Source of the DNA: an uncultured Collinsella sp.
GTDB taxonomy: Bacteria; Actinomycetota; Coriobacteriia; Coriobacteriales; Coriobacteriaceae
Direction: 5' to 3'
Length of the DNA stretch: 17,114 bases
NCBI GenBank assembly: GCA_902470065.1
Contig: CABRFA010000017.1
Span: forward strand, 1 to 17,114
Shown here: positions 1 through 5,989 of the stretch, piece by piece
Position numbering within the stretch: the stretch's first letter is position 1
How the letters are laid out: the number at the start of each line of letters is the position of its first letter
The notes under the pieces: model-generated
The model's input: the letters and a program-made list of their open reading frames with translations, nothing else
What the model was told of the DNA's origin: nothing
The model's database searches: none
Made by a program: the position numbers and the translations under genes

Positions 1-32
1 CATTCCGTTTTTCTGCAAGGGAGGGGAGGCTC

Positions 33-884
33 ATGTCTAAGTGCGAGAGCAATGTTGACGAGCTGATTGTCCCCGGGCTCGTGGGAATTCCTGGAACGGT
101 TTCGTCAAGGCTCGCAGAATATCGAGACTGGCGCGGTGATTTCCAAGCAGATGTTTCTGATTTAGAGACATGCGCTTCGAATCTTGAGATTCAAGGCCTG
201 GCCATTACGGCGATTGACTTTGTTAACCCCTGCGCCCGTTACTCGGAGGTCTCCTTTGAGCTCGGTGACGATGCGATTCACGCTCGTTTGATCGAGCCTG
301 TCGGTCGTGCCCGAGTATCTGAGCGCGTGCCGTTGTGCCTGATGTTCCACGACATCGATCGGCCTGTGCGCGGCTGGCATCACATGACGAGATTTGCCGC
401 CATGGGGTATGCCGTCCTCGCGCTGGATGACGATGTTGCTGGTGCGGACGACCTGCAGCGGGGGATTTCTTCGCCCACTTTTGTCGAGCGCGTCCGTTGG
501 GGTTGCGCGCTGGCGAAGGTGGCGCGCAATCTTGATGGCATGGACCCCGACCGCATCTTTGCATGGGGCGAGGGTCTTGGCGGCGGAGTCGCGCTGGCGG
601 TTTCTGCTCTGGACGAGCGGGGTCTCGCCTGCACGGCGATTGCCAATCCAATTCCCGGTGGCCTTGAGGCGCTGTCGTCTCGGGTGCGCGGATCGGTTCT
701 CATGGGCACATCGCTTATGGATGCCGCGAGCGACCCCAAGGGCCAGTTTGCCGTATTCAACGGTCTTGAGTGTGACCGGAGGCATATCATCTATGCCAAA
801 TACGCTCACGAGCGCATCAATGCGTTCGAAAACGAAGTCGTCGACTTTTTTAACCAAACGTTCTACTCGTGTTCTTTGGCCTAG
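33..884 (+). CDS. Acetylxylan-esterase-like alpha/beta hydrolase lacking the nucleophile serine
   Basis: This is a 283-residue alpha/beta-hydrolase-fold protein resembling the AXE1 / cephalosporin-C deacetylase family. The start has a strong GGGAGGGGAGG ribosome site just upstream. The fold is recognisable at the oxyanion strand (LMFHDIDRP, about 103-111), at AMGYAVLALD (123-132), at the nucleophile-elbow region (WGEGLGGGVALAVSAL, 178-193), at LMD (228-230, acid) and at YAHE (257-260, histidine). In active members the elbow reads G-x-S-Q-G-G; here the serine position is Gly181 (codon GGT at 573-575) and the next residue is Leu182. Asp230 and His259 are retained. The protein is also shorter than the roughly 320 residues usual for AXE1, mainly between the elbow and the Asp motif. 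Such esterases in nan clusters are thought to remove O-acetyl groups from sialic acids, so this copy is probably a pseudoenzyme with a binding or regulatory role. The reading frame is intact. Family call is fairly sure; function is unknown. Confidence 0.8.
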   Translation: MSKCESNVDELIVPGLVGIPGTVSSRLAEYRDWRGDFQADVSDLETCASNLEIQGLAITAIDFVNPCARYSEVSFELGDDAIHARLIEPVGRARVSERVPLCLMFHDIDRPVRGWHHMTRFAAMGYAVLALDDDVAGADDLQRGISSPTFVERVRWGCALAKVARNLDGMDPDRIFAWGEGLGGGVALAVSALDERGLACTAIANPIPGGLEALSSRVRGSVLMGTSLMDAASDPKGQFAVFNGLECDRRHIIYAKYAHERINAFENEVVDFFNQTFYSCSLA

Positions 885-908
885 ACGGCCTGGACACTGC
901 CAACAAGA

Positions 909-931
909 GTGGGCGGCATAGGGCTGCCCAC
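909..931 (+). other. Intergenic hairpin before the nanA-like gene
   Basis: A 9-bp stem (909-917 with 923-931, one G-T pair) closes a 5-nt loop in the 68-nt gap between the esterase-like gene and the lyase gene. No T-run follows, so it is not a typical terminator. It could be an mRNA processing or stability element. It ends 9 nt before the AAGGAG site of the next gene. Confidence 0.4.
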
Positions 932-952
932 CAGACAACTAAGGAGATTCTT

Positions 953-1873
953 GTGGCAACTCAGAAATTCACCGGCGTTATCCCTCCCGTCGTTGTTCCC
1001 GATACCGAAGACCACCAGCTCGATGTTGCCTCCTTTGAGCGCAGCATCAACCGCATGATCGATGCCGGCGTCGATGGCTTGTTCTTCCTGGGCTCCTCGG
1101 GCGAGGTCGTCTTCTCCACCGACGAGCGTCGCCGTCAGATCATCTCCGAGGCCGTCCGTATCGTCGACCACCGCGTTCCCGTTCTGGTCGGCATCATCGA
1201 CACCGAGACCGAGCGCATGATCGAGCACGGTAAGGTCGCTCAGGAGCTGGGCGCCGATGCGCTTGTCGCCACCTGCCCGTTCTATGCCCTGCAGGGCATG
1301 ACCGAGGTCGAGGAGCACTTCCGCATCCTGCATGAGGAGCTCGACCTGCCCATCTTTGCCTATGACATTCCCGTCTGCGTTCATACCAAGCTCCCTTGGA
1401 AGCTCCTTGCCAAGCTCGGCGCCGAGGGCGTTCTGGCCGGCGTCAAGGATTCCTCGGGTGATGACATCTCGTTCCGCTACCTCGTTCAGGAGAACGAGAA
1501 GAACGGCCATCCGATGAGCATCCTCACCGGTCACGAGGTTGTTGTCGACGGCGCCTACCTCGGTGGCGCCGACGGTTCCGTCCCGGGTCTCGCCAACGTT
1601 GAGCCCGAGGGCTACGTGCGTCAGTGGAAGGCCGCTCAGGCTGGTGACTGGGCTACCGTCAAGGCCGAGCAGGATCGTCTCAATGAGATTTCGCACATTT
1701 GGGATGTCACCTCGGGCGTCCAGGGCTATGCCGGTGGCGTCGGCGCCTTCAAGACCGCTATGAACCTCATGGGCATCTTCGACAGCCCGACCATGCCGCG
1801 CCCGGTGAAGGCCATGACCGGTGAGAACGTCGAGGCGATTAAGAAGGTCCTCCAGGACAACGGCCTCCTTTAA
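953..1873 (+). CDS. nanA: DapA/NanA-family aldolase, probable N-acetylneuraminate lyase
   Basis: This 306-residue TIM-barrel class I aldolase would cleave N-acetylneuraminate to N-acetylmannosamine and pyruvate in the cytoplasm. The GTG start at 953 is chosen because AAGGAG lies 6 nt upstream and the family N-terminus (FTGVIPPVVVP) begins just after it; an upstream in-frame ATG would overlap the previous gene. The family signature GSSGE is at 47-51. The catalytic tyrosine is Tyr137 in YDIP and the Schiff-base lysine is Lys165 in GVKDSSGD. The KDSSG surroundings look more like generic DapA-type members than the KQT form of E. coli NanA. The specific substrate therefore rests mainly on the neighbouring ROK kinase and NanE genes. 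Alternatives are another 2-keto-acid aldolase or dihydrodipicolinate synthase. No fault is seen in the frame. Confidence 0.85.
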   Translation: MATQKFTGVIPPVVVPDTEDHQLDVASFERSINRMIDAGVDGLFFLGSSGEVVFSTDERRRQIISEAVRIVDHRVPVLVGIIDTETERMIEHGKVAQELGADALVATCPFYALQGMTEVEEHFRILHEELDLPIFAYDIPVCVHTKLPWKLLAKLGAEGVLAGVKDSSGDDISFRYLVQENEKNGHPMSILTGHEVVVDGAYLGGADGSVPGLANVEPEGYVRQWKAAQAGDWATVKAEQDRLNEISHIWDVTSGVQGYAGGVGAFKTAMNLMGIFDSPTMPRPVKAMTGENVEAIKKVLQDNGLL

Positions 1874-1876
1874 AGC

Positions 1877-1971
1877 TTTCCCAGGCACCCGACCTCGCCG
1901 TTCAACCGTGCGGCCATGACCCATTAGGTCAATGGCCACACGGCTTCTCGGCGATCTCGGGCGCCTGGAAA
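1877..1971. repeat. Long imperfect inverted repeat between nanA and the ROK kinase gene
   Basis: Two 45-nt arms (1877-1921 and 1927-1971) face each other across a 5-nt loop. Aligning one arm with the reverse complement of the other gives about 35 Watson-Crick pairs in blocks (TTTCC, AGGC, CCCGA, TCGCCG, CCGTG, GGCCAT, GACC), with single bulges and short mismatches. As RNA this is one long hairpin filling most of the 172-nt gap. It has no T-run on its 3' side. It could be a small non-autonomous repeat element, or an mRNA stability or processing structure. Its ends are not flanked by an obvious target duplication. Confidence 0.75.
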
Positions 1972-1980
1972 ACCTTTACC

Positions 1981-2007
1981 GCGCTGTGACGGCTAGCCTG
2001 ACGGCGC
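1981..2007 (+). other. Second short hairpin upstream of the ROK kinase gene
   Basis: A 7-bp stem (1981-1987 with 2001-2007, one G-T pair) encloses the 8-nt palindrome GGCTAGCC (1991-1998). It lies just after the long inverted repeat and ends about 26 nt before the TAAGGAG ribosome site. There is no immediate T-run. It may be part of a folded leader; weak evidence. Confidence 0.3.
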
Positions 2008-2045
2008 ATTTCCTGTAGTTGTTTATATCTCCTAAGGAGAGCGAC

Positions 2046-3011
2046 ATGGAGAACAAGTACGTTTGCTCCGTCGATATCGGCGGCACCAAGATTGCGACCG
2101 CCATTATGGAGTATCCGGCTGATGGCGGCGTGCCCCATCCGGTCTTTGAAGCCGAGGTTCCCACCGAGGCCCAAGAAGGCGGCGAGGCAGTTTTCCAGCG
2201 CATCGAGGCGTCCATCAAGGCTGCTCTCGAGGCGAACCCCGATGTCGAGGTCCTCGGTATCGGTATTGGCGCCGCCGGTGTCGTCGACCCCAAGACAGGC
2301 GCCATCGCCTACGCCAACGAGATCATGCCCGGCTGGTCTGGCGTTCAGTTGGGGCCGCGTCTGCGCGAGGACCTTGGTCTTCCCGTTGCCGTGGTGGGCG
2401 ACGTGCAGGCTCATGCTCTGGGCGAGGCCCACTGGGGCGTCGGCAAGGGCAAGTTCTCCGTCTTGTGCCTGGGCATCGGCACGGGCATCGGCGGCGCATA
2501 TGTCGAGAACGGCCGCGTGATGCAGGGCTTCCATGGTGCTGCCGGCCATATGGGCCACATCGAGTGCTCGGCTGCCGCCGGCATTCCCTGCGCCTGCGGG
2601 CGTTCCGGCCATCTTGAGTCGGTTGCTTCGGGCACTTCCATTGGTCGTATGTACGATGAGCGCTTTGGTCGCGTCGACCCCAGCCGTCCTTCGGTCGGTC
2701 GCGATGTGAACGACCTGTGCCGTGCGGGCGACGCAAAGGCGACCGAGGTTATCCATGACGCCGGCTTTGCGCTGGGGGCCAGCTTGGGCTCGCTCGCTAA
2801 CATCCTGGACCCAGAGGTCATCGTGCTTTCGGGCGGCGTGATTCACCAAGGTCCCGATTGGCGTTCGCAGACGTGGAAGGATTCGGTGCACGAGGGCTAT
2901 GCCAGCCAGGCGCTCGATCCGCTTCAGGACACGCCGATCCTCATCGGTTCTCTGGAGGGCGATGCTCCGCTCATCGGTGCCGCCGAACACCTTCTTGCAT
3001 CGTTGAAGTAA
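2046..3011 (+). CDS. nanK: ROK-family sugar kinase, probable N-acetylmannosamine kinase
   Basis: This 321-residue cytoplasmic kinase would phosphorylate N-acetylmannosamine at C6 with ATP. The start at 2046 has TAAGGAG 6 nt upstream; an in-frame ATG at 2019 lies before that site and is rejected. The phosphate-binding motif DIGGTK is at 10-15. The catalytic aspartate is Asp119 in VVGDVQAHALGE, where the usual Asn before it is Gly. The ROK zinc region runs from His171 to CACGRSGHLE (182-191): Cys182 and Cys184 are kept, while the usual third cysteine is His189. Length is normal for ROK kinases. It sits between the lyase and nanE genes, which supports ManNAc over glucose as substrate. A glucokinase or another N-acetylhexosamine kinase cannot be excluded from sequence alone. 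Confidence 0.83.
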   Translation: MENKYVCSVDIGGTKIATAIMEYPADGGVPHPVFEAEVPTEAQEGGEAVFQRIEASIKAALEANPDVEVLGIGIGAAGVVDPKTGAIAYANEIMPGWSGVQLGPRLREDLGLPVAVVGDVQAHALGEAHWGVGKGKFSVLCLGIGTGIGGAYVENGRVMQGFHGAAGHMGHIECSAAAGIPCACGRSGHLESVASGTSIGRMYDERFGRVDPSRPSVGRDVNDLCRAGDAKATEVIHDAGFALGASLGSLANILDPEVIVLSGGVIHQGPDWRSQTWKDSVHEGYASQALDPLQDTPILIGSLEGDAPLIGAAEHLLASLK

Positions 3012-3029
3012 ACATAACTACCAAGTGCG

Positions 3030-3125
3030 CCTTCTGAGGTGCCGCAGATTGACGTGAAAGAGGAGCGAAGCGTACTTCGGTACGCGAGCGACGGTTTGAA
3101 CGTCAAGGTGCGGTGTCTCAGAAGG
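3030..3125. repeat. Inverted-repeat element with an internal C(TTCG)G hairpin
   Basis: Two 26-nt arms (3030-3055 and 3100-3125) pair with 21 Watson-Crick and 3 G-T pairs. In the middle is a separate perfect hairpin, GCGTAC / GTACGC (3070-3075 and 3080-3085), closed by TTCG: the very stable cUUCGg tetraloop if transcribed. It fills most of the gap between the ROK kinase and nanE, ending 26 nt before the nanE ATG. No T-run follows. It looks like a compact repeat element of the REP or MITE kind, but only one copy is in this window. Confidence 0.75.
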
Positions 3126-3151
3126 CTGTTTTGAGAAAGGTTGAGTCGAAC

Positions 3152-3838
3152 ATGACCGTTGATCCTTTGATCCAGTCCCTGAAGGGTAAGCTCGTCGTGA
3201 GCGTTCAGGCGTATATGGGCGAGCCGCTTCGTACGCCCGAGACCATGGCTCAAATGTCTCGTGCTTGCGAGCTCGGCGGCGCCGCCGCCATTCGCTGCCA
3301 GGGCCTTGCCGACATTGCCGCCATTAAGGGTCGCTGTGAGGTTCCTGTTATCGGCCTGTGGAAGGATGGGCACGAGGGCGTTTACATCACGCCGACGCTG
3401 CGTCACGCTCGCGCCTGCGTTGCTGCGGGTGCCGATATCGTGGCGATCGACGCCACCGATCGTCCGCGTCCCGACGGCAAGTCGGTCGAGGATACCTTCC
3501 GCCCGCTGCACGAGGAGGGTGTGCTCCTGATGGCGGATTGTGCCACCATCGAGGACATTCGCCGTGCGGTTGATATGGGCTTCGACCTTGTATCTACCAC
3601 GCTTTCTCACGGTGTCGCTGCCATCGACTGCACCATGGCCGATGGCCCCGATCTGCCGCTCCTGCGTCAGGCGACCGAGGAATTCCCCGGTCTTCCCATC
3701 ATCTGCGAGGGCCGCGTGCACACGCCCGAGGAGGCTCGCGCCGCGATCGATGCTGGCGCCTGGGCCGTTGTCGTCGGCACCGCCATCACGCACCCCACGA
3801 GTATTACGAGTTGGTTCAAGGCTGCGCTTGAGGCGTAA
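3152..3838 (+). CDS. nanE: N-acetylmannosamine-6-phosphate 2-epimerase
   Basis: This 228-residue TIM-barrel enzyme converts ManNAc-6-P to GlcNAc-6-P in sialic-acid catabolism; the usual length is about 220-235. The family pattern is complete: VSVQAYMGEPL (16-26), GAAAIRCQG (43-51), PVIGLWKDGHEGVYITPT (65-82) with candidate catalytic Lys71, AGADIVAIDAT (92-102), LMADCAT (126-132), ICEGRVHTPEEAR (184-196) with Glu186, and VVVGTAITHP (206-215). The ATG at 3152 is chosen because the family N-terminus begins there. A GAAAGG site lies 11 nt upstream, rather far. An upstream in-frame GTG at 3113 falls inside the inverted repeat and is rejected. It is the last gene of the nan group; a terminator-like hairpin follows about 50 nt downstream. 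Confidence 0.95.
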   Translation: MTVDPLIQSLKGKLVVSVQAYMGEPLRTPETMAQMSRACELGGAAAIRCQGLADIAAIKGRCEVPVIGLWKDGHEGVYITPTLRHARACVAAGADIVAIDATDRPRPDGKSVEDTFRPLHEEGVLLMADCATIEDIRRAVDMGFDLVSTTLSHGVAAIDCTMADGPDLPLLRQATEEFPGLPIICEGRVHTPEEARAAIDAGAWAVVVGTAITHPTSITSWFKAALEA

Positions 3839-3865
3839 GACAGGCCTCGTATCCGCTCGGGGCGG

Positions 3866-3871
3866 TATACT
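3866..3871 (+). promoter_or_regulatory. Candidate -10 box for rapZ
   Basis: TATACT matches the sigma70-type -10 consensus at 5 of 6 positions, in the only stretch of relatively AT-richer sequence between nanE and rapZ. No convincing -35 is seen 16-18 bp upstream. If used, transcription would start near 3878, before the 3890-3927 hairpin. Confidence 0.4.
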
Positions 3872-3889
3872 CAATATAGGCAATTGACC

Positions 3890-3927
3890 GCGCGGGATCC
3901 GGGTTGCTGGGTCCCGCGCTTGTTTTC
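3890..3927 (+). terminator. Terminator-like hairpin after nanE / in the rapZ leader
   Basis: An 11-bp stem (3890-3900 with 3909-3919, one G-T pair) with an 8-nt loop is followed by TTGTTTTC. This is a reasonable intrinsic terminator for the nan operon. It lies downstream of the TATACT box and immediately before the rapZ ribosome site, so it could also act as an attenuator on rapZ. Confidence 0.65.
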
Positions 3928-3939
3928 GGGAGGCAGCAC

Positions 3940-4860
3940 ATGCAAAAGGGAGATGCCATGGATGCGGCGGAGCGCTCGGAGCGCATCCCCGATATCGTCA
4001 TCATCACCGGAATGTCCGGATCGGGCCGCACGCAGGCCATGCACGTGTTCGAGGACATGGGCTATTTTTGCATCGATAACCTGCCTCCACGTCTCATCGC
4101 CCAGCTTGCCGAGCTCGTCGGCATCAATACGGGTGTGGGCAGGCATCTCGCCGTCACCTGCGATTTGCGTAGCCAGGGACTGTTTGACGAGTTGCTCGAT
4201 GCGGTCGCCGCGCTCGAAGAGCGCGAGATGAGCTGCGACATCGTGTTCCTGGAGGCTTCTGACGAGGTGCTGATTCGTCGCTACAGCGAAAATCGCCGCC
4301 GTCATCCCATTGCCAAGCCGGGGGAGACTACGGCCGATGCCATTCAGCGCGAGCGCCTTCAGCTTCAGGGCGTGCGCGACCGAGCCGATATGATTATCGA
4401 CACGAGCCGTCTGCGCACCTCTGCGCTGCGCAACAAGCTACGTATGGCATTTTCCGAGCTGTCCGACCAGCAACTCATGGACGTTCACGTGTTCTCGTTT
4501 GGCTTTAAGCACGGCATGCCCGTCGAGGCGGACATTATGATCGACGTTCGTTTCCTGCCCAATCCGTTCTACGATCCCGAGATGCGCACGATGACCGGTC
4601 TCGATAAAAAGGTCTCCGATTTTGTTCTGGACCATCCCAAGACGCAGGAGTTTTGGAAGGCTTGGACACAGCTGCTCGATACGGTGATGCCGGGCTATAT
4701 CGCGGAGGGTAAGCCGCAGCTTTCTATCGCCATCGGCTGCACGGGCGGCCAGCACCGCAGCGTTGCCATTGCCGAGGCCACGGCCCGTTACCTGGAAGGC
4801 GCTCAGTATCATGTGAGCATCTCCCACCGCGACCTGTCGCGCGCCAATACGAAGGCATAG
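3940..4860 (+). CDS. rapZ: RapZ-family nucleotide-binding protein (RNase adapter, YvcJ)
   Basis: RapZ proteins bind nucleotides through an N-terminal P-loop domain. In enterobacteria the C-terminal domain binds glucosamine-6-P and guides RNase E cleavage of the GlmZ RNA; the role in Actinobacteria is much less clear. Here the P-loop GMSGSGRT is at 24-31, followed by HVFEDMGYFCIDNLPP (35-50). The C-terminal domain shows the diagnostic DVRFLPNPFYDPEMR and GCTGGQHRSV motifs. Two in-frame ATGs are plausible: 3940 (GGGAGG 6 nt upstream, 306 residues) and 3958 (AAGGGA upstream, 300 residues). I use 3940; both fit the family length. It is followed 6 nt later by whiA. The neighbouring nan genes produce amino-sugar phosphates, which could be relevant to a GlcN-6-P sensor, but that is inference. 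Confidence 0.93.
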   Translation: MQKGDAMDAAERSERIPDIVIITGMSGSGRTQAMHVFEDMGYFCIDNLPPRLIAQLAELVGINTGVGRHLAVTCDLRSQGLFDELLDAVAALEEREMSCDIVFLEASDEVLIRRYSENRRRHPIAKPGETTADAIQRERLQLQGVRDRADMIIDTSRLRTSALRNKLRMAFSELSDQQLMDVHVFSFGFKHGMPVEADIMIDVRFLPNPFYDPEMRTMTGLDKKVSDFVLDHPKTQEFWKAWTQLLDTVMPGYIAEGKPQLSIAIGCTGGQHRSVAIAEATARYLEGAQYHVSISHRDLSRANTKA

Positions 4861-4866
4861 GCCTGC

Positions 4867-5796
4867 ATGTCGTTTACCGCTGAGGTGCGCGACGAGCTTG
4901 CGCGCTGCGAACCCGAATGTGAATACTGCGACTTGTCGACGCTCGCCGCCCTCACGCGCGTGAGTGGTACGCTCTCGCTTGCCGGCTCTGGGCGGTATCG
5001 TTTGACGGTTGCGACTGAGACGGGAGCCGTCGCACGCACGATGATCACGCTGACGCATCGTATCCTTAAGCTCAAAACGGAGTTCACCGTCCGCAAATCT
5101 GTCTTGCATAAGGTTCGAAACTACCTCATCACCTTGCCTGATCAGCCAGACCTGGATAAGGCCTTGGTTCTGCTGGGTATCCTCGACCGTAGGGGAGGAC
5201 TTGTCGCCGGCGTACCCCGACATATCGTTGCCCGTCCTTGCTGTAGACTTGCCTATATCCGCGGCGCGCTCATCGCGGGCGGCTTCGTGGCCGATCCACG
5301 CGGCGATTTTCATTTGGAGATCGCAGTGCAGGGCGAGCAATATGCCAAGGGACTTTGCGATCTGTTGGAGCAGATTGGGGTCCATGCTCGTGTTAATGCA
5401 CGGCGGGGGTCATATGCCGTGTACATTAAGAGCGCCGAGGAAATCGAGCATCTATTAAAGCTGATTGGTGCCAAGCGCAGCGTTGCCGAGATTGAGGAGG
5501 CGCGCGCGGTCAAGTTGGTTAAGAACGATGTGAACCGTCGCGTGAATGCCGAGCTCGCCAACCAGACCAGAAGCGCCGGTGCTGCCCAACATCAGCTTGC
5601 GCTTATCGATGAGCTCGAGCAGCGTGGCCTTCGCGATGCGCTTCCGGATGCCTTGGCGGTCTTTTGCGACCTGCGCGAGCGCTATCCTGATCTGTCGCTG
5701 CGTGATTTGGGGGAGATGGCTGACCCTCCCTTGTCGAAGTCAGCCCTCTACCATCGTGTTTTACGGCTTGAAAAGCTCATTGAAGCAAGCAGGTAG
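4867..5796 (+). CDS. whiA: WhiA, sporulation/cell-division regulator homologue
   Basis: WhiA is a DNA-binding regulator of division and sporulation in Streptomyces, and a nucleoid-associated division factor in Bacillus, conserved in non-sporulating Gram-positives. The 309 residues fit the family. The N-terminus (MSFTAEVRDELA) is typical and supports the start, although only a weak GAAGG site is seen 11 nt upstream. The inactive LAGLIDADG-type domain is visible around 126-199 (RLAYIRGALIAGGFVADPRG), followed by the VNRRVNAELAN stretch (222-232). A C-terminal helix-turn-helix spans about 274-304 (PDLSLRDLGEMADPPLSKSA within it). It sits 6 nt after rapZ, so the two are surely co-transcribed. The next gene, gap, has its own promoter region. 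No catalytic homing-endonuclease activity is expected. Confidence 0.95.
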   Translation: MSFTAEVRDELARCEPECEYCDLSTLAALTRVSGTLSLAGSGRYRLTVATETGAVARTMITLTHRILKLKTEFTVRKSVLHKVRNYLITLPDQPDLDKALVLLGILDRRGGLVAGVPRHIVARPCCRLAYIRGALIAGGFVADPRGDFHLEIAVQGEQYAKGLCDLLEQIGVHARVNARRGSYAVYIKSAEEIEHLLKLIGAKRSVAEIEEARAVKLVKNDVNRRVNAELANQTRSAGAAQHQLALIDELEQRGLRDALPDALAVFCDLRERYPDLSLRDLGEMADPPLSKSALYHRVLRLEKLIEASR

Positions 5797-5989
5797 TTTG
5801 AAGTAACGACTTATATATGGATTTAGCTGCTATTTTAGTCTTTAAAACGTTTTAACGTAAATTTGATTTTCAATTTCGAGCATTCTCGTGAAATTCAAGT
5901 CAAAAAAAAGGTATATTAGGCGAGTGGTTAGTTTGTGGGCCTCAACGGCGGGCGCTGTAGCTCGCGGGGGCCTTACGAAAGGAGACACA
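5797..5989 (+). promoter_or_regulatory. gap promoter and leader region with a 14-bp perfect palindrome
   Basis: This 193-nt gap is strikingly AT-rich for the window. It contains the perfect palindrome TTAAAACGTTTTAA (5842-5855), whose CG-centred core resembles operators of LacI-family regulators. An imperfect inverted repeat spans 5862-5904. An A8 run (5902-5909) precedes a candidate -10, TATATT (5912-5917). A weak -35 (GTGAAA, 5888-5893) lies 18 bp upstream. The predicted leader is about 65 nt and ends with GAAAGGAG before the gap start. The promoter call is moderately sure; the regulator is unknown. Confidence 0.6.

Noticed and set aside
869..952. Upstream ATG extension of the nanA-like gene
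   Set aside because: It would overlap the previous gene, lacks a ribosome site and adds residues not typical of the family; GTG at 953 has AAGGAG in place.
3113..3151. Upstream GTG start for nanE
   Set aside because: It lies inside the right arm of the inverted repeat and adds a non-family N-terminus.
5950..5972. tRNA-like GCTGTAGCTCGCGGG stretch in the gap leader
   Set aside because: Only a superficial resemblance to a tRNA D-arm; no cloverleaf, anticodon arm or T-arm follows.
5888..5989. Upstream start for gap
   Set aside because: The extension runs through the promoter region; the Rossmann motif begins right after the ATG at 5990, which has a good ribosome site.
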